Positions 23,743 through 32,519 are shown, numbered from the stretch's first letter. The stretch: DNA of 44,466 bases from an uncultured Capnocytophaga sp. (GCF_937936315.1 NZ_CALGWU010000033.1:1-44466); one strand, 5' to 3'. The notes: a model not told the origin generated them from the letters alone. Made by a program: numbers and translations.

Positions 23743-23755
23743 AAAACGTAAGTAA

Positions 23756-25240
23756 ATGAAAAAATATATATATATACCTATAGTAGCATTTGTTTTGGGA
23801 CTTTCCCTTAGCAGTTGCGATAAGTTCCTCGACGAGGTGCCTGATAAACGTACAGAGCTCGATTCATCCGAAAAAATACAAGAGCTTTTGGCGACTGCCT
23901 ATCCAGATGCCTTTTACGGTGAGTTTTGTGAAACAATGAGTGATAACGCTGGTGATAAAACTAAACTCTCAGCAACTTCTGACCTCAATACTCAAATGTA
24001 TTCTTGGGAAACTAACACCCAAAATAATACAAGGGATACCCCTCCTTACTATTTTTACGCAGCCTACCAAGCTATTGCTGCTGCTAACTACGCTTTAGAG
24101 GCTACCAACGAACTCAAAGGAGGTGCTGAAAACGATTACCTCAAAGGGGAAGCCTTAGTAGCTCGTGCTTATTCACACTTTATGTTAGGGCTCTTTTGGT
24201 GCAAACCTTTCAACCCTGCCACAGCAGCTACCGATTTAGGCTTGCCTTACGCTACCAAAGCCGAAAGAAAAGTGTTTGAAATCTATCGCCGTATATCAGT
24301 AAAAGATTATTACGATGCCATAGAAAAAGACTTGACCGAAGGTTTACCGCTTATTGATAATAGCAAGTATAGCAAGCCTAAATTCCACTTTACCAAAGAA
24401 GCAGCTCACGCTTTTGCCTCACGCTTCTACTTGGTAAAAGGTGATTGGGATAAGGTAATAGAACACGCTAATCAAGCCTTAGGGAATAACCCCGAAAATA
24501 AACTTCGCGATGTAAAAGGGCAACGTTCGCGCACCTATGCACAGCAACGCGCTCTTTACGCTGCTTCCGATGAACCTACTAACGTGTTGATAGCAGGCGC
24601 TTCATCAGTATACGGAAGGCATTTTGCTACTAATAAATACAGCTTGACCTTACAAAAATCCGAAGAAGTTTTTGGTTCGGATTCTCATCCTCTAGGAGTA
24701 GATTGGGCTTATACTATTTATGGAGGTGAAGATTATCGCAACTTTCCTAAATTCCAAGAGTATTTCAAATATACTAATATCTCGGCAGGAAATGGATATC
24801 CTTATAATATGGCAGTACTTATTTCTTATGACGAAGTATTCTTAAATCGTTTGGAAGCCTACCTAATGAAAGGTGAGAAAGCAAAATTCCTTACCGATTT
24901 GGTAACCTATTTGAAAAAGAAAACCTTACGCGACATCCCTAGTACTTTTGCATTGACCGAAGCCAATATGAACTCCCTTTATCAAAACAAAGGTACTGAT
25001 TTCGACCCCGTTTACACTCTTTCTACCCAGCAACGCGAATGGTTACAAGCAGTAGTAGATGTGAGAAGAACCACTTTCGTGTTTGAAGGTTTGCGCTGGA
25101 TAGACAACAAACGCCTCGGTATGAAAGTTGTACACGTAAAAGCTGGTCAAACAATGGAACTCACTAAAGACGACCCACGTCGTGAGTTACAAATCCCTGA
25201 AGACGCTATCTCTAACGGTATTACCGCCAACCCAAGATAG
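23756..25240 (+). CDS. SusD/RagB-family nutrient-binding lipoprotein
   Basis: A 494-residue surface lipoprotein that forms the lid on the SusC barrel. The lipobox LSSC is followed by DKFLDEVPD, the classic SusD N-terminus. TPR-like helices (AAYQAIAAANYALEA, KGEALVARAYSHFML) and the family's C-terminal region (FVFEGLRWIDNKRLGMKVVH) are present. It lies 13 nt after the SusC gene and 29 nt before the zinc metallohydrolase gene. The ligand cannot be predicted from sequence. Confidence 0.95.
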   Translation: MKKYIYIPIVAFVLGLSLSSCDKFLDEVPDKRTELDSSEKIQELLATAYPDAFYGEFCETMSDNAGDKTKLSATSDLNTQMYSWETNTQNNTRDTPPYYFYAAYQAIAAANYALEATNELKGGAENDYLKGEALVARAYSHFMLGLFWCKPFNPATAATDLGLPYATKAERKVFEIYRRISVKDYYDAIEKDLTEGLPLIDNSKYSKPKFHFTKEAAHAFASRFYLVKGDWDKVIEHANQALGNNPENKLRDVKGQRSRTYAQQRALYAASDEPTNVLIAGASSVYGRHFATNKYSLTLQKSEEVFGSDSHPLGVDWAYTIYGGEDYRNFPKFQEYFKYTNISAGNGYPYNMAVLISYDEVFLNRLEAYLMKGEKAKFLTDLVTYLKKKTLRDIPSTFALTEANMNSLYQNKGTDFDPVYTLSTQQREWLQAVVDVRRTTFVFEGLRWIDNKRLGMKVVHVKAGQTMELTKDDPRRELQIPEDAISNGITANPR

Positions 25241-25269
25241 GTAACAATTAACATTCAAATGAGTAAGAT

Positions 25270-26109
25270 ATGAAAAAAATATATATCGCAGCAGTGTTGG
25301 CTCTATCGTTAGCTGCCTGCAACAACAAAGAAACCCTCAACCCAGAGAGTGTGATACAGCCTCGTGTAACGGCTCAAACCGCACTAGATACCTATATCTA
25401 CAACAATTTCCAAAAACCTTACAACATCAGTGTAACTTATAACTATATTGATGCCGATTTTGAAATGGGTAAGTACTTCTATCCTCCTACAGAAGCCAAA
25501 GTGCAACCTATGCTCGAAATTGTAAAGAAAGTATGGATTGACTCTTATACTCAAGTGGCAGGACAAGACTTTATCAAAAGCGTTGCGCCACGCCAAATCT
25601 CTCTCATCGGGGGGTATAATATGAATAGTGATGGTACTATCACCCTTGGATTTGCCGATAGTGGTATGAAAATCACCCTTTTCAATGTAGACCAACTCGA
25701 TGTAACCAAACACGATGCTACTCGCCAATATTTCCATACCATTCAGCACGAGTACTGCCATATCATCAACCAGAGAAAACCTTACTCTGAAGAGTATGGC
25801 AAAATCACCCCTTCAGACTATACAGCCAACTGGTATAACATTCAATTAGCTGATGCTAACAAAAAAGGGTTCATCACTCCATATTCTATGTTGAATGATA
25901 TTGAGGACTTTGCCGAAATGACCTCAGGCATACTTAGTATGAGCAAAACCGATTGGGATGCTAAGGTAAATGCTATCCCTGAAGAGGGTAGAAATATTAT
26001 TCGCAAAAAAGAAGAATTTGTGGTATCGTACTTTAAAAGTGAATGGAATATCGACCTTTATAAACTACAAGAAGTAGTAGAAAATCAAATGCTTTCTGTA
26101 TTACAATAA
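25270..26109 (+). CDS. Substrate-import-associated zinc metallohydrolase lipoprotein
   Basis: A 279-residue lipoprotein with lipobox LAAC (C17). The zinc motif is H160-E161-Y-C-H164 in the segment QHEYCHI, with acidic candidates for a third ligand at E212 and E216 (NDIEDFAEM). This matches the family of putative zinc metallopeptidases (Peptidase_Mx1-like, TIGR04549) that is known to sit next to SusC/SusD genes. Its substrate is unknown; proteolysis of a captured host or dietary protein is a reasonable guess. K-E at +3/+4 after the cysteine is compatible with surface display. It is co-directional, 14 nt before a DUF4302 gene. Confidence 0.9.
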   Translation: MKKIYIAAVLALSLAACNNKETLNPESVIQPRVTAQTALDTYIYNNFQKPYNISVTYNYIDADFEMGKYFYPPTEAKVQPMLEIVKKVWIDSYTQVAGQDFIKSVAPRQISLIGGYNMNSDGTITLGFADSGMKITLFNVDQLDVTKHDATRQYFHTIQHEYCHIINQRKPYSEEYGKITPSDYTANWYNIQLADANKKGFITPYSMLNDIEDFAEMTSGILSMSKTDWDAKVNAIPEEGRNIIRKKEEFVVSYFKSEWNIDLYKLQEVVENQMLSVLQ

Positions 26110-26123
26110 ATAGTTTCTTATCG

Positions 26124-27473
26124 ATGAAAAAAATTATTTATATATTTATCGCAGTTTTAGGGTTCTTTGCTTGTCAAAAAAACGAACCTGATGACCTTTT
26201 TGGAGGTAAAACTCCTTCTCAGCGTTTTGAGCAAAACCAAAATGAATTGCGTACACAACTCACCACCCCTGAACAGGGATGGAAGTTTACCTATTTCACT
26301 GATAACAAAAAGTTTGGTGGTTTTACTTTCCTAATGAAATTTACCCCTGATGGTTTTGTATCTATGGCTTCTGATGTAAGTGCTACAGCTACCCCTTCTA
26401 GAAGTAAATATGAAATTAAATGGGGACAAGGCACTCTACTTTCCTTTACAACTAAAAACTATATCCACGAGCTCTCCGATAGCACAAAAGGAGAGACTGG
26501 AGTAGGTTTTAAAGGTGAATTTGAGTTTATCTATTTTGGTAAAGAAGGTAACAAACTCAAATTTAAAACCCAACGTAGAGATACTGAACAATTTGTATAT
26601 TTCGAGCCTGCTACTACTCAAGATTGGAATGCAATCCAAAATCTCAGTGGAAGTGTAGATGCTTTAGAAGGTGATATTTTTAGACATTTCTTTAGAGTTA
26701 CTAAAGATGGTGTGACAAAAGATTATAGCATGTCTCTATCTAACAGATTTTTAACGCTAAATTTTTCATCCGATCCTTCCCAAACACTCAAAACAGCTAT
26801 CGTGCCCACCCAAGCAGGATTCTCTTTTGATCCTCCTTTAGTGATTGAAGGTAAAACTTTCACAGAGCTCACTTGGGATAACAATGCCTCTCCAGCACGT
26901 TACATCACTACTGTAGAGGGAGTTACTGCCGAAATACGTTTTGAATTGAGACCTTCTCAAGAACATATTTCTGATGATTATCAATCAGTACCAGCAACTA
27001 TCAACAGATTCTTATTCTTGTCAAGAACACTATCTAATACACCTTTCACATCCGAAGGTTTTATAGATAATGTCATAAAAATAGATGAAAGCAATCTCTT
27101 CCCTTCTGTACTTATTTCGTTCAAAAGTAGTACCAAATGTGAAGTAGAAGTGCGTTACTTGTTTCCTAATCAACAATTCCAATCTCGACTTATCTTTGTA
27201 CATAACTACGAAATAAAAGACAAACGTATTTATTTAAAAGATAGAACGAGTATTGATGGAACTAATTTAGACTTGTGGCAAGCTGCTGAAAACCAAAATA
27301 TCTTGAGAAAAGCTTTAACAGCCCTCAATGGTATGGCTCTCTTAGGAAGTGAAGGTCTCTACATAAGAAAAGTAGCTAATAAATTCTATTATAACGATGA
27401 CGTATATATAATTCAAAGTCATCGTATGCCTAATGTTTATTTCCCTACTTATGGATATTTTCAAAAAAATTAA
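26124..27473 (+). CDS. DUF4302-family lipoprotein, copy 1
   Basis: A 449-residue lipoprotein with lipobox FFAC (C17), followed by QKNEPDD, a match to the Capnocytophaga surface-export pattern. The rest is predicted beta-rich with the shared landmarks EQGWKF, FGGFTFLMKF, KGETGVG, EFIYFGKEGNKLKFKTQR and a C-terminal YIIQSH motif. Residues 17-185 are very close to the same region of copy 2 (28425), whereas the C-terminal halves differ much more. The family is Bacteroidota-specific and uncharacterised. Its setting with SusCD and a metallohydrolase suggests ligand capture at the cell surface. Confidence 0.88.
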   Translation: MKKIIYIFIAVLGFFACQKNEPDDLFGGKTPSQRFEQNQNELRTQLTTPEQGWKFTYFTDNKKFGGFTFLMKFTPDGFVSMASDVSATATPSRSKYEIKWGQGTLLSFTTKNYIHELSDSTKGETGVGFKGEFEFIYFGKEGNKLKFKTQRRDTEQFVYFEPATTQDWNAIQNLSGSVDALEGDIFRHFFRVTKDGVTKDYSMSLSNRFLTLNFSSDPSQTLKTAIVPTQAGFSFDPPLVIEGKTFTELTWDNNASPARYITTVEGVTAEIRFELRPSQEHISDDYQSVPATINRFLFLSRTLSNTPFTSEGFIDNVIKIDESNLFPSVLISFKSSTKCEVEVRYLFPNQQFQSRLIFVHNYEIKDKRIYLKDRTSIDGTNLDLWQAAENQNILRKALTALNGMALLGSEGLYIRKVANKFYYNDDVYIIQSHRMPNVYFPTYGYFQKN

Positions 27474-27488
27474 ACTAAAAAAAATACA

Positions 27489-28403
27489 ATGAAAAAAATA
27501 TTTATTTTACTCGTTACTATTCTTGCTGTAGCTTGCAGTAAAGATGATAATAACAACAATGGGGGAACTCCTCCTATTCAATATGATAATCTTAGTGTAG
27601 CAACCCAAACACTTTCGTTCACTACTCTTAGTAAGACCCAAACCCTCACCATTACAACGGGGTCTGGTAGCTATAGCGCAACAGTAGTAACTCCTATCGT
27701 GAATGTAAAGATAGTGACTAATACCTTAGTGATTACAAGTGTGGCAACAGGTACTACTACTATTACAGTAGTCGACACTAAAACCCAGCAAAAATCTGAT
27801 ATTCCAGTAATTGTAACATCTCTTTATACAGTAGATGCAAATGGTACTATCACACATTCCGATCGCCATAACTTTGCTGATGATACCGATTTCGTACTCT
27901 CAGATGTAAAAGCGGTAGCTGAAAGCGTTTTCAAAGGATTTGGAGAGTTTAGAAGTATCACTACTAATGGGGTAGAAAGTTTTGGAAAATTAGCCTTTGC
28001 TAGTTGTCAACAAGTAGAACAAATTACCCTTAAAGGAGTGAAAAACATAGGATTAGGCGCTTTTCAATTTAACTCATCTCTACAAACAGTTACCATCACA
28101 GGAGTAGAGAATGAAGAGTTGAATATTAACCAAGAAGCCTTTGCCTCTTGCGCCGAACTCAAAACAATACTACTTCCTGCACAAACTAAAAAAATAGATA
28201 AAAACGCTTTCTTACAATGCCGCCAAATAAAGGTAGTAAGATGTGCTGCAGTAGAACCTCCCACTGTATTCCGTACTACCTTCCCTAATTTGGTAGCAGG
28301 AATCGATAGAGTGTTGTATGTGCCAAAAGGAAGCAAAGAAAAATACGAAGCAGTGAATAACTGGAATAGTAAATTCAGTCGTATTGAAGAAACTGATTTT
28401 TAG
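27489..28403 (+). CDS. Ig-like/BspA-type leucine-rich-repeat lipoprotein
   Basis: A 304-residue lipoprotein with lipobox AVAC (C16), followed by SKDDNN, a good match to the K-(D/E)2 surface-export pattern. An Ig-like/Big domain spans about 33-112 (SVATQTLSFTTLSKTQTLTI), followed by several BspA-type LRR_5 repeats (about 130-270: VFKGFGEFRSI, LAFASCQQVEQI, GAFQFNSSLQTV, AFLQCRQIKVV). The C-terminus LYVPKGSKEKYEAVNNW is typical of BspA proteins. It probably binds a protein partner or host ligand. It sits between two DUF4302 genes in the same operon. Confidence 0.88.
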   Translation: MKKIFILLVTILAVACSKDDNNNNGGTPPIQYDNLSVATQTLSFTTLSKTQTLTITTGSGSYSATVVTPIVNVKIVTNTLVITSVATGTTTITVVDTKTQQKSDIPVIVTSLYTVDANGTITHSDRHNFADDTDFVLSDVKAVAESVFKGFGEFRSITTNGVESFGKLAFASCQQVEQITLKGVKNIGLGAFQFNSSLQTVTITGVENEELNINQEAFASCAELKTILLPAQTKKIDKNAFLQCRQIKVVRCAAVEPPTVFRTTFPNLVAGIDRVLYVPKGSKEKYEAVNNWNSKFSRIEETDF

Positions 28404-28424
28404 AACACTTAAATTACATTTGCA

Positions 28425-29753
28425 ATGAAAAAACTCCTCTTATTACCTATCATCGCTTTGGCTCTTTTCTCTTGCCAAAAAAACGAACCCGATGACCTTT
28501 TTGGAGGAAAAAACCCTTCTCAACGCTTTCAGCAAAATCAAACTGAATTGCGCCAGGCTCTCACCTCTGCTGAGCAAGGTTGGAAATTCGTATATTATAC
28601 TAACGATAAAAAGTTCGGAGGTTTTACCTTCCTAATGAAATTTACTCCAGAAGGATTCGTAACCATGACTTCTGATGTAAATGCTACTGCTACTGCTACA
28701 ACAAGTAAGTATGAAATTAAATGGGGACAAGGTGCTTTGCTTTCATTTACTACCAAAAACCAAATTCACGAACTCTCCGATAGCGCAAAAGGAGAGACTG
28801 GAGTAGGCTATGAGGGAAATTTTGAATTTATATACTTTGGTAAAGAAGGTAATAAACTTAAATTCAAAACACAACGTAAAGATACCGAGCAGTTTGTCTA
28901 TTTTGAGCCCGCTACTGCGCAAGATTGGAATGCCATCAAAACCCTTAGTAGTAATATAAATACCTTAGAAAATAATATTGATAGCTATTACTTTACAGTA
29001 AGTACTACAGCAAGTGCTACAGGTTATGAAATGAAGTACGAAAATCGCTTTGTAACACTCACCTCTCTTGATGGTTCCAGCACCCAAAAAGCTTCTGTTT
29101 ATGCTACCGAAACAGGAATTGGCTTCAAACCCGCACTTACTTTTGAAGGTAAAAACTTTACTGAACTTACTCGTGACAATAGCTCTACCCCTCCTACTTT
29201 TAAAGCTACTATAGATGGGGTAACAGCTCAAATAGCTTATTCATTAGTACCTCCTGAAGCCTTCATCACTGATGATTACAAAGATATAGACAACATGCGC
29301 CTATTCTTGATAGACCCTGCTTCGTTTAGAAAAGAAACTTCTGATCCTTTCTATAATGATATTCTCAAAATAGATGAAACTAAAGAATGGTATGTGTTTA
29401 GAATATCTTTCCAAACAGGAGGAAGATGCCAAATTCAAGTTGCATATGATTTCCAAGCCAATACTCCGTCTTATTATATTGTATCAACTACTTATGAACT
29501 AAAAAATAAACGTTTATATATTAGTAATAATGTATTGAGTGCAGGTTATGGCAATGCGGATTGGAACAACACTGAAAATGCAGCTATCAAAGCAAGAGCA
29601 ACTGTAACAGCTGCTAAGTTTTTGGAAATAGCCTCAGATGGTTTATATATCAAAAAAACAAGCCGTCTATACGCTAGTAGATACCCAATTTATACAATCC
29701 AAAGTCATAACCACCCTACTTACTATAGTGAAGGTGCTACACTTAAAAGATAA
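28425..29753 (+). CDS. DUF4302-family lipoprotein, copy 2
   Basis: A 442-residue lipoprotein with lipobox LFSC (C17), then QKNEPDD, identical to copy 1 over the export signal. The N-terminal ~170 residues are nearly identical to copy 1 (for example GGFTFLMKFTP, HELSDS.KGETGVG and YFGKEGNKLKFKTQR), and the C-terminal half diverges strongly. This pattern suggests a duplication in which the N-terminal module is held by constraint or gene conversion while the C-terminal half adapts. A strong terminator follows at 29768. Confidence 0.88.
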   Translation: MKKLLLLPIIALALFSCQKNEPDDLFGGKNPSQRFQQNQTELRQALTSAEQGWKFVYYTNDKKFGGFTFLMKFTPEGFVTMTSDVNATATATTSKYEIKWGQGALLSFTTKNQIHELSDSAKGETGVGYEGNFEFIYFGKEGNKLKFKTQRKDTEQFVYFEPATAQDWNAIKTLSSNINTLENNIDSYYFTVSTTASATGYEMKYENRFVTLTSLDGSSTQKASVYATETGIGFKPALTFEGKNFTELTRDNSSTPPTFKATIDGVTAQIAYSLVPPEAFITDDYKDIDNMRLFLIDPASFRKETSDPFYNDILKIDETKEWYVFRISFQTGGRCQIQVAYDFQANTPSYYIVSTTYELKNKRLYISNNVLSAGYGNADWNNTENAAIKARATVTAAKFLEIASDGLYIKKTSRLYASRYPIYTIQSHNHPTYYSEGATLKR

Positions 29754-29767
29754 AAATCATTTTACAT

Positions 29768-29814
29768 CTCTGCCAAGGCAATGCCTCATATTATCTGTCT
29801 TGGCAGAGTTTTTT
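29768..29814 (+). terminator. Strong terminator after DUF4302 copy 2
   Basis: A perfect 10-bp inverted repeat CTCTGCCAAG (29768-29777) / CTTGGCAGAG (29799-29808) is followed immediately by TTTTTT. It lies 15 nt past the stop. It should separate the SusC-to-DUF4302 copy 2 operon from the three genes downstream, or cut their expression to readthrough levels. Confidence 0.9.
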
Positions 29815-29835
29815 AAACTTCTAAATCCTAAACAA

Positions 29836-29970
29836 ATGTATAAATATATCCTTATAGTAGCTGTAATCCTGTTCATTACTCATATTTTCTATGAGCCATC
29901 TATTTTAGGTATTATTGCCCTATTGCTACTTATTGCGCTATCTATTTGGAAAATAAAAGCCCATAACTAG
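29836..29970 (+). CDS. Small two-helix membrane protein
   Basis: A 44-residue hydrophobic protein starting MYKYILIVAV with two likely membrane helices (about 4-19 and 23-40) and a basic C-terminus (KIKAHN). The ATG at 29836 is chosen because longer in-frame extensions run back through the upstream terminator and gene. It lies 27 nt before the next gene. No family is recognised, and its reality as a gene rests on hydrophobicity and position only. Confidence 0.5.
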   Translation: MYKYILIVAVILFITHIFYEPSILGIIALLLLIALSIWKIKAHN

Positions 29971-29997
29971 CATTTAACCCCTTAAACCCCACACACA

Positions 29998-30612
29998 ATG
30001 AAAAAGTTATTATTATCTCTGCTATTATGTGCTACTATTAGCGCTTTTAGCCAAGAAAAAGAAACTGCTAAAGATAGCATTCCGTATACTAAATGGTCTT
30101 GTGAATTTGATGCAGGCTTAGGGCTTGCCGAAATGGTGAGCAGTGATTTCCAAATGAGAGGTGATGTAATGCGCTTACAAATGCGAGTGCTCTACTCTCC
30201 TGAAAAAAACTTCCGCATCGAAATGGGGTTGGGAGTCAGTGAGTTTTCACAAGGCGGCTTTCAGCAAAGTGAAAGTAACTACGCAATGCTCAAAGTCTCT
30301 ACCCTCGATGTACCCGTACGCTTAGCTGTGGTTACCCCTGTGAGTCCTAATATTGGTATTGTTACAGGTGCCGGACTTCATCTCAGCGTTCCTTTGTGGC
30401 GACAATTCAAAACTCAGGATGTGAATAACAAAGGTTGGATAGGAGGTACCGTCAACCTCGGGTATCACGCTTTTGCAGGAGTAGATTTATACGCTTCCGA
30501 TCACAGTAAATTAGCGATTTTTGGAGAATTAGGAGGCTCTTTCTGGAACAAAGGCAACTACATTACTCGTTATCACGCTATTATCAATTTTAGTTATATT
30601 TATATGCTTTAA
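29998..30612 (+). CDS. Outer-membrane beta-barrel protein (PorT-like)
   Basis: A 204-residue exported protein: the signal peptide ends near SAFSQ (residue 19), and the mature part has alternating amphipathic strands (FRIEMGLGVSEF, DVPVRLAVVTPVSPNIGIVTGAGLHLSV, AFAGVDLYA) typical of an 8-stranded barrel. It ends in NFSYIYML. No pore-lining features can be seen. It lies within the SusCD-associated gene set, 28 nt after the small membrane protein and 13 nt before DUF4302 copy 3, so it may contribute to the same surface machine. Confidence 0.82.
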   Translation: MKKLLLSLLLCATISAFSQEKETAKDSIPYTKWSCEFDAGLGLAEMVSSDFQMRGDVMRLQMRVLYSPEKNFRIEMGLGVSEFSQGGFQQSESNYAMLKVSTLDVPVRLAVVTPVSPNIGIVTGAGLHLSVPLWRQFKTQDVNNKGWIGGTVNLGYHAFAGVDLYASDHSKLAIFGELGGSFWNKGNYITRYHAIINFSYIYML

Positions 30613-30625
30613 TTCTCTATAAACA

Positions 30626-31954
30626 ATGAAAAAAATCACCCTTCTTCTGCTCGCTATGAGCCTATCGTTCTGCTCTAAGAACGACGACCCCACCACAGGA
30701 AATGAACCTGTCAATCCAGCACAAAACCCCGCCCTAATAAAAGAGCTTATCGCTCCTCAAAACGGCTGGAAACTTACCTATATTTCCTCCGATGATTCCT
30801 TTGGAGGTTACAACTTCCTGATGAAGTTCGACGCTCAAGGCAAAGTGTCTATGCTCTCCGACCTCAGTGCTACAGCTACCCCCACTACTACTAGTTACAG
30901 CACCCAAGAAGAGGGGAGAGGCTTAGTACTCAGTTTTATAGGTAATAACCAAATCCACCTATTAGCCGATGCTCTACAAGGAGTTGTAGGTAATGCCCAC
31001 ACGGGAAAAGTCTATCAGTTTTTATATACCGGTAAGGAAGGCGACAAACTCAAATTCCAAAACTTGATCCTTAACAACAACTCTTCTATAGTGTTTGAAC
31101 CCGCTACAGCCGAAGATTGGACACACACCCCTGATCTGTATAAAAATATCAATCCTCTAACTAGCGCCGCCGCTCACTATTACCTAAAAGTGAGCGCTGC
31201 TACGGGTACCTCCACTACCTATCCTATTGTGTTTACTAATAGAGTGTTATCACTGAAAAACACCCAAAGCAAAGTCGCTACTTTGGCAACCCAAAAAGGT
31301 ATTGCTTTCAATCGCCCTTTTACTTTAGGCGGACAGTCTTTCACCGAGTTAGAACGTGTAGCGGGTAGTGTGCCTCCCGTGTATAAAGCAACCATCAATG
31401 GGGTTACTGCCGAATTGTTCTACTCATCAGTAGCTCCCGATTTCTTCAACGGAAATGATTATCAAGACGTCAATACATCTATCGATGGATTCGCCCTTAT
31501 GAGCCAATATTTCAAAGATAATAAATATATGACCGAAGCCTTCTATGAAGATGTCTTGAAAGTCAATGCCTCTACCGACCTGTTTTTACTCAGAATAATG
31601 TTCGAAGGTAATGAAAATTGTAATATCCAAATAGGACATATTTTCCCCGAAAGTGGATTCTCTATCCTACAAATCAGTTGTAAGTATGAACTCAAAAACA
31701 AACGTTTGTACTTAAAAGATAGTGATAAAAACTTGAGCACTAGCGACCCCGATACTTGGGACGATGACAAAAATAAGGCTATCTTAGAACAAGCTCAACG
31801 CGCCTTAGGAAGTATCTATGACCTCGGCGTTCAAGGTTTTTATATCAAAAAAACAGATATGAAAGTACAACCTCAAGATGATAATCCTGTATATGTATTA
31901 CAAAGCTACGAATTCCCTTTGTATGCTTTCCCTATTTGGGGTGTGCCTAAGTAA
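30626..31954 (+). CDS. DUF4302-family lipoprotein, copy 3 (divergent)
   Basis: A 442-residue lipoprotein with lipobox LSFC (C16), followed by SKNDDPT, again close to the surface-export pattern. It shares the landmarks of copies 1 and 2 (NGWKLTY, FGGYNFLMKF, YTGKEGDKLKFQN, YVLQSY at the C-terminus), but its N-terminal half is clearly diverged, so it is the older paralog. It follows the beta-barrel gene by 13 nt and is the last gene of the region; no strong terminator is seen after it. Confidence 0.87.
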   Translation: MKKITLLLLAMSLSFCSKNDDPTTGNEPVNPAQNPALIKELIAPQNGWKLTYISSDDSFGGYNFLMKFDAQGKVSMLSDLSATATPTTTSYSTQEEGRGLVLSFIGNNQIHLLADALQGVVGNAHTGKVYQFLYTGKEGDKLKFQNLILNNNSSIVFEPATAEDWTHTPDLYKNINPLTSAAAHYYLKVSAATGTSTTYPIVFTNRVLSLKNTQSKVATLATQKGIAFNRPFTLGGQSFTELERVAGSVPPVYKATINGVTAELFYSSVAPDFFNGNDYQDVNTSIDGFALMSQYFKDNKYMTEAFYEDVLKVNASTDLFLLRIMFEGNENCNIQIGHIFPESGFSILQISCKYELKNKRLYLKDSDKNLSTSDPDTWDDDKNKAILEQAQRALGSIYDLGVQGFYIKKTDMKVQPQDDNPVYVLQSYEFPLYAFPIWGVPK

Positions 31955-32007
31955 CCTATAAAACAAGCTCTTAAATTGTGTTTCACAAGCCTCTATAACT
32001 CCTAAAA

Positions 32008-32033
32008 AACTAACGATTATTTTTTTGTTAGTT
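32008..32033. promoter_or_regulatory. Inverted repeat around the -33 box (possible operator)
   Basis: AACTAAC (32008-32014) and GTTAGTT (32027-32033) are a perfect 7-bp inverted repeat that overlaps the TTG box of the following promoter. No T-run follows, so termination is unlikely; an operator is possible. Confidence 0.3.
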
Positions 32034-32054
32034 ACAAAAAGTTTCGTATCTTTG
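32025..32054 (+). promoter_or_regulatory. Promoter of the CBS-domain/PhoH genes
   Basis: TTG (32025-32027), a 19-nt spacer and TATCTTTG (32047-32054) fully match the consensus. The start codon is 49 nt beyond the -7 box. Confidence 0.85.
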
Positions 32055-32102
32055 CGGGTGAAATCAATAAACAAAAGCATTCACCTTAAAAACACAATTA
32101 TT

Positions 32103-32519
32103 ATGAGACAAAGAGTACCCGTATCACAAATTATGAGCAAGGAATTAGTAACCCTTACTCCCGATCAATCGCTCTATGAAGCCGAGCGATTATTCAAAAA
32201 ACACCGTATCCGCCATATCCCAGTGGTAGAAGGTGATAAACTTATAGGCATTGTAAGCTATTCCGACCTCCTTCGTATCAGCTTTGCCGATATGACCGAT
32301 GGCGAGGAAGAAGTAACCTCCGTAGTCTATGATATGTACACCATCCCGCAGATTATGGCTAAAACACCGCTTACGGTAACTGCTGACACCTCTATCAAAG
32401 AAGTAGCCGAAAACCTTGCCGCCCAAAGTTTCCACTCTATCCCTGTGGTAGATAACGGCAAACTCGTAGGACTTGTAACCACTACCGATTTGATCAAATA
32501 CCTATTAGAACAATATTAA
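32103..32519 (+). CDS. CBS-domain protein
   Basis: A 138-residue cytoplasmic protein made of two CBS motifs (about 5-65, QIMSKELVTLTPDQSLYEAE...HIPVVEG, and 80-138, IMAKTPLTVTADTSIKEVA...HSIPVVDNG). CBS pairs bind adenine nucleotides and usually regulate a partner. The start is at 32103 (MRQRVPVSQ), because earlier in-frame starts fall in the promoter. phoH follows after a repeat-built hairpin. The family is common in Bacteroidota as a stand-alone protein; the partner is unknown. Confidence 0.9.
   Translation: MRQRVPVSQIMSKELVTLTPDQSLYEAERLFKKHRIRHIPVVEGDKLIGIVSYSDLLRISFADMTDGEEEVTSVVYDMYTIPQIMAKTPLTVTADTSIKEVAENLAAQSFHSIPVVDNGKLVGLVTTTDLIKYLLEQY

Noticed and set aside
29638..29835. N-terminal extension of the small two-helix membrane protein
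   Set aside because: The extension overlaps the end of DUF4302 copy 2 and crosses a strong terminator; the ATG at 29836 is much more likely.
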